A stretch of 64,000 nucleotides of DNA from Mercenaria mercenaria (Eukaryota; Mollusca; Bivalvia; Venerida; Veneridae), in NCBI RefSeq assembly GCF_021730395.1, contig NC_069369.1, forward strand, positions 60,353,501-60,417,500, in the 5' to 3' direction. The translations under genes and the position numbers were made by a program. Under the pieces are notes generated by a model. The model did no database searches, was not told where the DNA came from, and saw nothing but the letters and a program-made list of their open reading frames with translations. Of this stretch, positions 11,173 through 22,656 are shown one piece after another (the first letter of the stretch is position 1; each line of letters begins with the position of its first letter).

Positions 11173-12326
11173 TTTACACTGTGGTGTTATTTAATACTAT
11201 TTTCTATAACAAATGATAACTTTCTTAACACATTCATGCGCAGTTTTATTAATAATTTATTGATATTGAGTCTAAATATCGAATCCAATTCCTGAATGTC
11301 AACAAAACTAATGATTTCCACGTTAAATGAATTCAGTACTAAAACAGTAATTTCATACTTCTATAGATATATCATATTTTACTTACAAATATTTTGACAG
11401 TTAACTCCATTGCTCTAATTTTGAAGGGACCTTCCTTAGATTTAACGTCTTAAACCTAATATCAAAGATGATAAGGAAAAAGATAACGCAGACAACACTT
11501 TAAAACTTTGAAATTCAGGATAGGTAAACTGTTAACAGTTTATCGAAACGTACTAAACCACGATTTATTCCTATATATATATTTCTCATAAAGCTTAAGG
11601 ACTTTCTGATGCCGGTTCCGGTTACCAGAACAGAGAATAGTTTGATGTCGGGTCAGAACGCGCGCTTGCCACAGAAATGTTTAAACGTACTGTATTTGCA
11701 CGAGGTTTAAGATGTGTGGCTCTTGCTGCAATTGATGTGCTCAATGCCTCCAGCGATTCTACTCTTACTTTGAAGTTTTCAATCAGACGCGACTAATCTA
11801 GCTATATGATTTCGCAATTTCACGTCTTACCAGACCAGTACAGTGTATAATGGACATTTTTATGCAATCGCTGTAAACTAGTTTGTGAAACAGACTCATG
11901 AGAACGATACAAAATTGTTTGGTTAATGTAAACTTGTCTATTCACTTTGTTCACATAAATATTTCATACTCGATCATATGATTAGTGTTTGATTAACCGT
12001 CTTATTACTAGAGAAGGAAACGGATATTGCCACCGCTTTACTCAGCTGTCTCTCTCACTCTGCTATAGTTCAAATAACCAAATGGAAAAAACAATTGCTT
12101 ATTAACATGTATCATTAAACCGGTAGTTCAAGTGTAGCATCTCAATTCACTTTGATAAAATCTGAAAAGTTCACGTTTAAAACAATATCTTTTTCAACAA
12201 AACTTAAATGTTCGCTTTGAAAAAAAAATTCATCAAAAGCAACGTTTGATATTAACATACAACGAGACCACTGTCGTATACGTGCAACGGCTGGGATTTT
12301 CCGTGAGCCGGAGAGGACACACTAAG
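11173..12326. other. Intergenic stretch between divergent genes
   Basis: It separates exon 1 of the minus-strand IgGFc/LU gene from the plus-strand MADESDAR exon. I see no TATA box or conserved repeat. GC rises in the last 80 bases before the plus-strand ATG, which suits a TATA-less promoter. It could hold both promoters. Confidence 0.4.
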
Positions 12327-12655
12327 ATGGCGGACGAAAGTGACGCTAGAAGGTAGGAGCTTGTTTTTGCATTCAGTTTTATTTAATTCATGCCTTTTGG
12401 TTCACACATTTAGTCGAGACTAATGCAGAAAACCTTCTTCCGCATGCCGTAATTGCTCATATCTCCAGTATTCCTATGTTTTCCCCAAAACGTCCTCCTG
12501 AACCTGACATTTTACAGGTCAGAAAAATCGAAGCGAATGCGGCATGTTTCCAATATTGCACAAAATTGAGCACCGGTTGGGACTTCATCGCTGATTTGTA
12601 CCCGACTGGGACACACTTTTTGGAACTTAAAGAACTGCATAAATTCATTTTATAA
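12327..12655 (+). CDS. Tentative two-exon small protein beginning MADESDAR
   Basis: Exon 1 (12327-12352) reads AAGATGGCGGACGAAAG and then a donor AAG/GTAGGA. The AAGATGGCGG context is also a YY1-type core-promoter motif common in housekeeping genes. An acceptor CTCCAG at 12463-12468 continues in frame (exon 2, 12469-12655). The reading frame contains SIPMFSPKRPPEPDILQV, then KLSTGWDFIADLYPTG, and ends KELHKFIL before TAA, 70 residues in all. The plus frame around exon 2 is open for about 100 codons and looks more protein-like than the antisense frame. I do not recognise the product and see no clear polyadenylation signal. Exon 2 also contains CAG/GTCAGA, a possible further donor, so the gene may be longer. 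The locus might instead be a processed fragment. Confidence 0.38.
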
Positions 12656-13469
12656 CACCCTTACTTTAAACGTTTAAGCATTTGTTCGTCCATTGAAGTT
12701 GATTTATTCCACCTTACTTGAGCACAGCGTGATAATGGTCTACCATTGAATTTTTAAAGAAGGAATTTTTTTGACAATTGTCAGCTTTATATTGGTCGGT
12801 TCTGCAAGCTATCTGAACTCTTGTTCTTAACTGTTAATGTGATACAAACTCTTGCTATGATCTTTTCCTATTTGCATTATTAACGTTGGTACTAGTTGTC
12901 CATATGACCAACGCTCCTGAATAATTCACACGTAGTTATATTAGGTTTTCAGGAGATTATGCAAGAAACAGATAGTGTCCCAATCCTGATTCTTTTTCAT
13001 GCAGGATGTATAGCGCTAATACTTGGGACATAAGTTTAAGGTCTCAACGGCAATGTTAATAGAGGAGCCGGACACGTGCCACGCTTTTGCATGCAAGAAA
13101 ACGAGCATTTACAGAGGCTTACGACTACAAAACTAAAATTTCTTCATATTCGCATACACGTGTACATATCGAAATGACGACATCTAAAATGATATTACAT
13201 GTAGAAGATAAAATAAATTTTATTGGCATTCGTTGCGTTTCTAAGCCTGCTGATTTTGTCATTGTATAATGACGACAGGATTATGTATGATGAAGGTCGG
13301 CGATCACACGCATGCATCGAAAATATTGGCCTATAGTTTGGGATGGGGGTTCTCTCAAAATATTCTAACAATTAAATTACTGTAAAATGACCTTTCAGTA
13401 AGAACATGTTCTCATGTGTTCTACAAATGTACCTTGTGCGTTCCTTATAAAAACGATGATTTATAGATA
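12656..13469. other. Gene-free spacer
   Basis: No supported exon, tandem repeat or paired terminal repeat. A plus-strand open frame at 13087-13269 lacks homology and splice support and is taken as chance. Confidence 0.4.
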
Positions 13470-14794
13470 AGGGATGGGAACGAATATTCGAATATCCGAA
13501 TATTCGAAAATCGGCCGAATATTCGAATATGAAAATCAAATTCGAATATTCGTAAATTAATGTATAGTTTTTTTCCAAAATAATTATCGTTGATTTTGGG
13601 CAATATAAGCATGCTAATTCTAAATAAATCTGTTTGTTCTGTCGTGTTTGTTTATCGTTTATCAAAAAATGTCCAATTAACAATAAAATTGCAATGCATA
13701 ATTGGCAGGGCCACCGTAACGGTTTAACAGTTTGCAGCAGGCGTAAATGTGATACAGGTCAAAAATTCTTCAATTAACAAGAAAATTGCAATGCATAACT
13801 GGCAGGGGTCATCATCACGGATTGACAGTTTGTAACTGTCTTTTTATCTTTTGTTCAGTTATATTGGCGCCTGTTTTATGTAACAAATTTTAAAATTATT
13901 AATGTTTGTTTGTTTTGGGATTAACGCCGTTTTTCAACAGTATTTCAGTCATGTAACGGCGGGCAGTTAACCTAACCAGTGTTCCTGGATTCTGTACCAG
14001 TACAAACCTGTTCTCTGCAAGTAACTGCCAACTTCCCCACATGAATCAAAGGTGGAGGATTAATGATTTCAGACACAATGTCGTTTATCAAATAGTCACA
14101 GAGAACATACGCCCCGCCCGAGGATCGAACTCGCGACCCCGCGATCCGTAGACCGACGCTCTACCTACTGAGCTAAGCAGGCGGGTCAAAATTATTATTG
14201 TTTTCGAAAACAATACCAAACTTGTAGATATTAGCGATTTTTTTACAATATTTTGTACGACATTTCAGACCGTCCGCAGAATCGGGTTTCAGCCACAGCG
14301 CACGGGCAATTGGTCGTATTTGATATATTTTTTAAAGTAGTTTATAACAAAATCAAGAAATAATATATGATTGATGCATAAGATCATGTTGAAGGAGGTT
14401 TAAGTCTGCCTTCGTTAAGTTTATCGCTTTTAACACGCCGATTGAAAATTTTCAAATTGGCGGAGATAATACAACAGCGCGACACGTGCTTATATTGGAT
14501 GTCCTGCTATTATTAGATAATGTTGCGGCGGTCTAAATTATAATCGATTTGAATGTGAAATAAAACGCTAGGGTCGGCGGGTTTAGTTAGGTAAAGTCGG
14601 TTACCCGAAACAAACATTTTTTAGGCCTTATTACGTACAATGATTCACGTGTTTAACAACGGAATATATTGCGTATATGCCAGTCACTTAACAAGAATTT
14701 ACAACTTCCATTAAAACAAATCGAATATTCGAATATATTCGAATATGGCAAACCGAATATTCGAATATTGATTTCAGTATTCGTTCCCATCCCT
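13470..14794. mobile_element. hAT-like non-autonomous DNA element with nested SINE
   Basis: Inverted ends AGGGATGGGAACGAATATTC and its complement TATTCGTTCCCATCCCT bound a 1.3-kb element whose subterminal regions are rich in CGAATATTCG palindromes. This end structure is typical of widespread hAT-type non-autonomous elements. The flanks share only TAGAT (TTATAGAT / AATTAGAT), a possible decayed 8-bp duplication. No transposase frame is left. A SINE with a perfect target duplication sits inside (13902-14187), so this element is the older of the two. Confidence 0.65.
13902..14187 (-). mobile_element. V-SINE/RUDI-like SINE nested in the hAT-like element
   Basis: It has the same head, centre and tail as the copy at 10223, flanked by a perfect 10-bp duplication AAAATTATTA (13892-13901 and 14188-14197). 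The head read on the minus strand is CTTAGCTCAGTAGGTAGAGC. Confidence 0.88.
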
Positions 14795-16217
14795 AAATTA
14801 GATATATAAATACAAATTTATTAAATGGTAATATAATCTGTCTCTGTCAAGGTTTAACCCTCTCGTCATACTGATATGTTCACATGACTGGTAGCAAGTC
14901 GCGTGTAGTACCGTACAATCGGGAAGAATTCTATTGCTTGTTTCCAGTATATCAAGGGTTAATACAATGGCTAAGCTTGATCAAAAATTCTTGAAATACG
15001 TATAATGCATAACTTCAATGTCTCACGTATTAAAAATGAGAGTTCCAGCTTCACCATTACGATAAATATATCTGTTATCAAACGCACTTAAAGATGTCCA
15101 ATTTCCAGTTGACCTACCAAATTTGGTCTATTTTGAGTTGCAACATTTGATATTTACCTCCCGCAATCTAAATGTCAACCATTTATATTTAAACTAAATT
15201 CACTTTTAATTTTTGAAGAAAATGTAACTTCAAAGTTAAAAAGTTTTGTAATGAATATACATGTATATGTGCCGTAGAAACAGACGCATAATTAAATATT
15301 TACCGTCATTATTTTGTTTATACTGTTATGTCATCTTTATAGCATAGTTTGACAATTCTGTTTTGTCATGAGACAAGATAAACCCCAAGAGTCACCGTTG
15401 TCTGTGTCTATCTATTAAAAAAGTCTGTTCAATCAAACCATGACATGTTCATCAACATGACAGTATTTTCTAGTCATAAGAAAGCGGTAGTTTTGTCCTT
15501 TGATGTTTTACGTTTAACTTCGTCTTCATAAAGCAACCATCACTTTAAGGTCATCCTCATTACATTTTGACAGATATCGGGAACTTGCGTACATCCGCCG
15601 TTCCTCTTCACCTTCTGAATGACGGTCTTTGATTTTTTTTATGTAAAGTATTGTGTTTTCTTTGATTGGATTGGTCAAATTATGTTGTTTTGCAGATTTT
15701 ATGATGACATTTTAACTCACAGTTTAAGGATAGTCTTGCTTAAGACCAAACACCAGTGATGACCGATATGTAGATCATATTGTAACAAAACACTTGAGAC
15801 CAATTAACTGCGCATGGAGAGCCTTATTAAACAAAATCAAAACACTTGAAATAACTTTGACAATCTTCTTATAAACAGGAACTGGAACATTAAAATGGTA
15901 TTTGTTTGAACAATTAGGAAGTATTTGTCTAATTAGTTACTATTCGTATTCTGTTATTGTCACATATCTTAACATTCACAATAACACAACGTGGGAGTCA
16001 AGCTGTTTATTTCAACAAACTAGCCAGCCAGTGCAAAGCGGAAGAAAATACAATGAGTTGGGGTCATTTGAGGCTACTATAATTTTATAAATAAAGTCGT
16101 ACGTGCATAATGGTGTTTATATAGCAATAGTTGCACATAGTTTCAAATCTAAGGTTCTAAGAAAAAGAGATAGTTAGCAGTAAAGAATTGCGAACGAGTT
16201 GTTTATACAACGATAAG
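14795..16217. other. 5' flank of the first receptor gene
   Basis: No exon is recognised. The last ~220 bases (TCAAGCTGTTTATTTCAACA near 15998, CGGAAGAAAATACAATGAG near 16039) align with the flanks upstream of the receptors at 22657 and 49990, and with an orphan copy near 27900. This conserved stretch probably includes the promoter or 5' UTR. No certain TATA box. Confidence 0.5.
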
Positions 16218-17510
16218 ATGAATACGAGTGATCTAAATGTTTATACCAATGACGAATTAGCTGAACAGCTGAACGATGAATTTAGAAACGCTGTTTTGCC
16301 GGTTACTGTCTTTGTTGGAACTGAAGTGGTCGTTGGATTCTTTGGGAACTTGTTGGTGATTTATGTATTCTTGTTCCACTACCACGTGTGTAACTTCAGG
16401 TACTTTGTTCTTTGTATGGCATTTGTTGACTTTACCAGCACTTTGACCACAATGCCGGGAGAGGTCCTCACACAGCTTTATTGGTACATATACCCGTATG
16501 GGATTGTCTGCAAGATAAAATCTTTCTTCAACGTTTTCACGGTTACAGCAGAGGCATTGTGTCTTCTAACCATAGCTCTAGATCGCTACAGAAAAGTCTG
16601 TACACCGTTCGGATGGCAGATACGACCGAAGATTGCCGTTTTCTTGTGCGGTGTAATATACGCATTGGCGTTTATCTTAGCGCTGCCAGTTGCGTTCTTT
16701 TGGGGAATACACAATTCTGAAGAACAATACAAGAATCACACCGTAAAAGTAACAATATGTGAAAAGGACGAACAGTTCAACGGCACAAGTCATCCGCTGA
16801 GGTACTCCCTAGCTATAGAGGGTATCATTTCTATTTGTCTCATATTGATGTTCATACTCTACCTTTTTGTTGCCAGGAAACTATTCGCTGGAAAACACAA
16901 CGTCTTTGGGAAATCGAAAATCAAAGTTATATCAACTATATCTTCATCTCACCCGGGCGCTTCTTCGGAAGTCTACGACAAAAATGAGTATGAATTGAGC
17001 TCACGGCAAGAAAATAGCGATGCAGGTTACTCTTCTGGTGTAGATAAGAAACCAAAGAAAGCTAAATTCAATTACATTTCATCAGATGGTGGACTGACAA
17101 CAGACGAGGAGGAAGACTCTACGAGTCGTGTCACTACACTCGCGGTATCGAGTGGGAATTCTGAAAGTCCTATCTTAACTCGCAATGAAACTGCAAGAAA
17201 AACACAAACAAAAGCACAGAAACTTAAAAGCAGACGAAAAGTTGGGATGCGTGTGCGTAGAAAAACAAAGATCATGGTCATACTGACCGTGTCATTCATA
17301 ATAACTACTATTCTGTATTTGACACTTCTTTCGTTCATTGCCAAGAATATATTGCCGAGTCTGAGTGCAGGCGAGAAAACGGTGTATTTCTTCTTCTTTA
17401 GACTGTATTTCATAAATCATGTGATCAACCCGATTTTATACGGCGTTTTAGATCCACATTTTAAGAAGGTGATGCAGCAGCTGAAATACAAAATTTGTAC
17501 AAGGAAGTAA
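16218..17510 (+). CDS. Class A (rhodopsin-family) peptide-type GPCR, array copy 1
   Basis: An intronless 430-residue receptor. I start at the ATG at 16218 (MNTSDLNVYTNDELAEQ), which aligns with the starts of the two paralogs. Seven hydrophobic segments are visible. Landmarks: N44 of TM1 GN, D71 in TM2, C98 and the loop-2 Cys (TICEKDEQ) for the usual disulfide, DRY at 122-124, and NPILY in TM7 with a short basic tail. Sequons lie in the N-terminus (NTS) and loop 2 (NHT, NGT). Y148 stands where TM4 normally has Trp. TM6 reads FIITTILYL where most receptors have FxxCWxP, so both the toggle Trp and the kink Pro are absent. Loop 3 is long (about 130 residues) with conserved SSEVYDKNEYELSSRQE and YISSDGGLTTDEEEDST blocks. 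The ligand is unknown; neuropeptide-type signalling at the plasma membrane is inferred. Confidence 0.93.
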   Translation: MNTSDLNVYTNDELAEQLNDEFRNAVLPVTVFVGTEVVVGFFGNLLVIYVFLFHYHVCNFRYFVLCMAFVDFTSTLTTMPGEVLTQLYWYIYPYGIVCKIKSFFNVFTVTAEALCLLTIALDRYRKVCTPFGWQIRPKIAVFLCGVIYALAFILALPVAFFWGIHNSEEQYKNHTVKVTICEKDEQFNGTSHPLRYSLAIEGIISICLILMFILYLFVARKLFAGKHNVFGKSKIKVISTISSSHPGASSEVYDKNEYELSSRQENSDAGYSSGVDKKPKKAKFNYISSDGGLTTDEEEDSTSRVTTLAVSSGNSESPILTRNETARKTQTKAQKLKSRRKVGMRVRRKTKIMVILTVSFIITTILYLTLLSFIAKNILPSLSAGEKTVYFFFFRLYFINHVINPILYGVLDPHFKKVMQQLKYKICTRK

Positions 17511-17734
17511 TTACCATCACCTATTCCGAGGACAAGATAGTATAGTGAAGTATTTATGACGCTACTTTCTATCTTTGTAAGGACACATTTTCCAATTTCA
17601 GTATACTTTATTTACTATTTAATTATCATTATTACTTATACTAAGCATTATTAATTAATGTTTTAAATATTCAATAGTAGCCTATGTGAGAAAAAGCATT
17701 TGTATATCATAAATAATGGTAGTTAAAAAAGTGT

Positions 17735-17740
17735 AATAAA
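17735..17740 (+). terminator. Possible polyadenylation signal of receptor copy 1
   Basis: AATAAA about 225 bases past the stop codon of the receptor, on the same strand. It is the first canonical hexamer I see downstream. Confidence 0.4.
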
Positions 17741-19703
17741 AAATCGTAATCCTGTGCGCAAATTTAGTAAAGTGTTTGCATTATGTTTACGTGTTTCATT
17801 GTATTAAAAGAAAATAACCTGATTTGAGAAGTTTGAGCAATAGAGATAATGTAATATTTTCCAGAACTGTGTGAATTTGAATGCATTGACTCAGGTACTT
17901 GAAAAGAACTAATTGGTAACTTTGATTGCATTAAACTTGCATATTTGTTGACAGAATCTTATATCGCAAAAATGTTTGACAAATTACTTGCCATTAATTT
18001 TCACTGTTATGTAACATTATTTTATAATAGTTACAAAAATGACTGTCCAAAACTTTAAAACGTTCAGTTTTATTCACGGAATATCCTTCCTGGATCTGAG
18101 TAGATAAATGTTTAGAATGTATAAAATTACAAGAAGTGTTTTGACCTATATTTTCCTTTCAGTGACTTTGAATAATGTTAATGAATGACATTGTGTGCAA
18201 ACTTTTTAGTGTTCTGATAATCTATATGTTTCTGGTGATACCCATTACACAAAGTTAGGAGAACCTGCCACATGTATGTATTTATATCTTTGAATATGTA
18301 TTGCTTGAGTGAGCTAGATATATATTATTAAAGTGTTTGAATGTCCTACTCGTTTACTTTTCAATTGCCTTTTTTTGGAATTTCAAAATATGACATGTGT
18401 TTTTCCTGACTATGTTGAATTCGGATTTAACCGAATTAATATATATATTATGCTAATGAGCCGAATCAGTTACTTGAATAATACTTTGACTGAAACAAAC
18501 ATAATTGCTGATTGTTAGTAAGGTTACATTCATGTTATTGAGAATACTTTTTAGGCAAATTGTCTAGGCTGGCGTTTTTCCTTCAGTTTGTTATCAGTTA
18601 CCTAATAGATAATGGATAATAGATAATAATAATAACACTGGAATATTATGAACCATCTCCATCAATACATATGTTCGCTACAGTAATTCATACAAAACAA
18701 TTAGCCTCCAGTTCAGCAAGTGCATTCCGTCTGCTGGTTTTACAGACGACTAATATTACTGGCAGTCTTGTCGTTAGCATGACAACGGGACATAGTTTAT
18801 TACACGAAAATGACGTAGTATGCGTATGCGTGAAATGTTTCATGAATTACCATATGGATCAAATGTAAACCGACAGAAATTAGCAGTACTAAAATTGCAT
18901 CTTTATGTACAGAATTATACCTCTACGTACTTTTCTGTGATTTGTAGGTAAATGCTAATTATTGTATCTGCATGAATAAAATTCTACCAACAAATACAAT
19001 GCCATTACAATTTTATTACTACCGGCTGTATCTGGTTGCTTTATAACAAAATGGTACGTCATATGTTTTGTTGACACCTCCCACAACTCTTATTGCCGCT
19101 GTGGTATCCGTTTTTTAATATTGTTAAATGATGAAAAAATGTTGAATATCGACATAATTGTATTCATATTCATTTTGTTTTAAATTTAATATCTTAAACA
19201 GTTAAAGCTAATTTCTGGCATGTCACATTTTGATCATATTATTTAAGCCAGTGTATAATAATGACTTTTTCTGTCTAAGATAAACAGAATATTTAATTCG
19301 TAATTTTTGAACAAAAACGCAAATTAATTGAGCGACCTCAAAATTAAGAAATTATTAAAACGTACCGACAAGGACGTCTCCGAATCCTTAATAAAAGACA
19401 GAATTTTGGCTATCATCTGTGGTATCTATATTGCTACAGCACATTCTAGGAAAAAAACATTGAATATAATTGATTCATTTTATTTAATACATTCTTTCTT
19501 TTCAAATATATTCTGTCGTTCATTTCCCATGAATTCAGAAATGAATAAATCGTTTCTTTAATATTACTTTCCTTTCAGCTTGATTACGTGACACAAGCGA
19601 TTTACGTCCTCCTAATTGTAAGTGTAACTAAATGAAGCCGAATCTGTTTATCATTTTAACTGGTTGCTTTCTATGCTTCCAACTGATCTTCTGACAGATT
19701 AAA

Positions 19704-19906
19704 TTAACCCTTACCATGCTTAATTTCTATTATAGACTGGTCCATCTTCCAATTTCGGCAGTACCATTTATCATTTGAAGGGATGTTTACTAAAAATTTA
19801 CTGTCTGAATAGCGACCATGATCAGACTGCACGGATGTGCAGGCTGATCTAGGTCTGCACTGGTCGCAAAGGCAGAATCACTTGCCGCCAGCAGGCTAAG
19901 GGTTAA
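19704..19906 (+). mobile_element. TTAA-flanked MITE (CCCTTAnCnTGCT ends), intact copy
   Basis: TTAA, then CCCTTACCATGCT at the left; AGCAGGCTAAGGG, then TTAA at the right. The TTAA duplication and short inverted ends suggest mobilisation by a piggyBac-type transposase. The core carries a CATGATCAGACTGCACGG / GTGCAGGCTGATC near-palindrome. This is the best-preserved member of the four copies seen here. Confidence 0.75.
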
Positions 19907-21418
19907 CTATCGCAACTACAGTTTTTAAGTATCATGTGTCGGTCGTAAAAATCTCCTTATTCTTGGATTCAGTGTTTTTATAGGTCCTGGTCCTTCGTGA
20001 TCATAGAATTTAATCAATACATCTGTCTGATATAATTCCGCTTAAGCTGGTGGTAACATGTGAGAGGTATAATTTTTTAACTCCCAGGAGTGCAAGAAGA
20101 ATTATAGAAAATGTTCATGATTCAATGTCATGTATACGAGAAACACTGGGATAAAAAGAAAACTAGCAAGGTTATCATTCGCTCTATTACAATGTTATCA
20201 CATGGCTGATCAAGTCAAGGTTGAACGCAATAAAAAAGCATCATAGTCGTTTATTTAGCTTGCAATATTAATACTTTTATAGAAAGCAATGGGAATGGAG
20301 TTAAATGTGTATGAATTACAGATTCAATAAAAGAGCAAAACTTTCTCAAAATCTTTTATTTAGATTTTTCAGAAGTCCTCAATTTCATAACATGTTACAG
20401 TTTGTACTACGTTAGGTGTTGAAATAGATTAAAACATAGAATAGTAGGTCGTGCCCTCTTGACTTCCTGGCATGATTATTGTGAAGTTGAATGTAAGTTT
20501 TTTATATATCAGCACCTTTTACCTTGGGTTCCTTACAACTTGATGGCCAAAAACTGTAAATTCAAGCAGGTCTTGTTTGTACGTTGATCTTTAATTCATT
20601 CGAGGGTTTTGTGTACTTTTATCAGTCGTCCGAGGTGGACGTATACTTGTTTTATAAGTTTTAGGAGGAAAATAACATTTGTCCTGAACACTTCTCCAAA
20701 AGTTCCATAAACAAATCGACCAAATTTTAAACACTTTACTTTCCTTTGATGTATTGCATTTTTGCAGCACTTATAAAACATGCATTATTGTTATTTTTAC
20801 GCGAATGACCAGGTTCAAACTGATGATGATTTAGTGCTAATATGAGGCACATTTTTTTATTTGGCATGTGCCAAGTATCTTTTATTGATAATCAACCCCT
20901 GAACTGCATAACATGAAATTAAAGCCCGATGTAACAAAGAATTCAGTCGTTACGATGAGGATCAGGTATTGCTTGACAACAAATATAATAACGAACATCC
21001 CTTTCACACTTGCAAATCTAGTTTCAACAATTCATCTTTTTCAGATTATGTTACATTTTTATATGTTAGACCCTGATTACTTTTTAGTTACTAAATTTAT
21101 GTAGTGTTAGAGGTATTCTTTACTACGATTGTTCTTTTCCATTGATATGATTTTCTTGGTTTTAATGTAATTGTATGTATTAAGTTAAATCATTATGAAT
21201 CTTTCAGCCAATTTGCTTGTTGTAAATCATTTTATAGATATGTAAATTATTTGACAGAACTATATTGCCTGGGTCAATGCATATATTTCTGTTCTTAGCG
21301 TGAGTAAGGTAGTCCTTAATTATCCCTGTTTGATATTTTACGAGGCAAATGCGTATCAAATTGTCTTTATAGGCGTTTTACTTCTTACAAAAGTAAATAT
21401 GTAAGAAAATAGACATCT

Positions 21419-21837
21419 GGGGCCGTATTCATAAAGCATCTTAAGTATAAGAAATTGATTAATTACTTAAGTATAACTTAAGTAAGAAATTTATTTTACT
21501 TAAGTATATTTGTTATTCATAAAACAACTTAATTAGTAATTCTTGGCTTTTATTGTGGACGAAAACATTAAAAAAGTAACAACATTAATTTCAGACAGAT
21601 ACAACAGGCACAATTATGTTTAAAGTGCTTTTATCTGAAAAACAACACTTTAATCGTACTCAAGACGTCATTTCTTTTTCTGACTTAAGTCATTTCTTAC
21701 GTATCTTAAGTTTAAGCTGTTTTATGAATAGAACTTTAGTTTTTTACTTAGACTTAAGCTGAAATCACCACAAACTTAAATAAAATCTTCAACTTAAGTC
21801 AAAACTTATACTTAAGATGCTTTATGAATACGGCCCC
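21419..21837. mobile_element. Palindromic MITE with GGGGCCGTATTCATAAAGC ends
   Basis: Inverted ends GGGGCCGTATTCATAAAGCA and TGCTTTATGAATACGGCCCC, extended by ACTTAAG-type repeats on both sides (CTTAAGTATAAG / CTTATACTTAAG). Flanking CTG on both sides could be a 3-bp duplication, as for PIF/Harbinger elements. The 419-bp body is non-coding. Confidence 0.75.
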
Positions 21838-22656
21838 TGGTCTAGCTCAGTATTTAGATGGCTGTACACTATATGTTTGACTATGACATTCACCTTTAGG
21901 AACATGTAACTATATATTATGCTCGGAACTTTTCTTTTGATGGATATATGACTTTGAATGGACATATTGAACTCTTACATTTGTCGTCTTTCCTGTTTGT
22001 ACATATGTTTATAAGACACACCCATAATTATTATGTTGAAGGAGTTTGGTTTGATTGTTTAATCATACGTAACGACCTGTTAAATATAAAGAAGAAAATA
22101 ATAAATAGAACAGTTTCGCCTTTTTATAAACGAGACTATGTATTAAAGTCAAATTCACAAAAAGAATAGTAAATCTTGTTTTACTTGTATTTTATTAAAT
22201 AATCAAATGATTTCTCGCTCTTTTGAAGTGTTTTTCCATTGGGTCATGATGTGTTGTTTCTTAAAATATGAACAGAAAAATAAAAATCACTGAATGAAAA
22301 ATGCGATAAATGATAGTAATTCTGGTGCATTACAACTTTATCAGATCGATATCAAAATGGATACATATTTGCAAAACAAACGTAGGAAATCATCAATTGT
22401 CATTTTAGGCGTATTGGTACTAAACGTATTCCAGTCCGGACGAGTGAAGATGTTTGTATTGTAATACGATAAGTACAAATCGGAAGAAAATGAAATGAGT
22501 AGGGGTCACTTTTACTTCTAAGTTTATAATTGATTATTATGATGGTGAAATAGTACGAGAGGAATACTTATTATAAAACAAATCAAGTATTACATCTTTC
22601 TAAAAACAATTAAATGTCCTAGACCAGGAGAGGAACTACAATACAAAATTGCCAAT
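21838..22656. other. 5' flank of receptor copy 2
   Basis: Bases from about 22240 align with flanks of the other units: CACTGAATGAAAAAT, AAATGGATACATATTTGC, GGACGAGTGAAGATGTTTG, ATCGGAAGAAAATGAAATGA. A plus-strand open frame at 21948-22169 is low-complexity and not supported. Confidence 0.5.

Larger units (their letters stand above)
17511..21418. other. 3' flank of receptor copy 1 and repeat-bearing spacer
   Basis: Bases to about 18800 align piecewise with the 3' flank of copy 2 (24000-25150) and in part with 48500-48795: GAGTGAGCTAGATATATATTA, CTAATGAGCCGAATCA, TTCAGCAAGTGCATTC. The segment is therefore part of the duplicated unit. The rest holds one MITE (19704-19906) and no recognisable gene. 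Short open frames at 18333, 18671, 19328 and 20913 show no family features. Confidence 0.5.

Noticed and set aside
12457-12648. Minus-strand 63-residue frame
   Set aside because: It is antisense to a plus-strand frame that is longer and more protein-like and has matching splice sites.
17072-17413. Minus-strand frames under receptor genes (also 22825-23097, 23544-23876, 51091-51288)
   Set aside because: Antisense shadows of conserved receptor codons; they recur in paralogs only because the plus frame is conserved.
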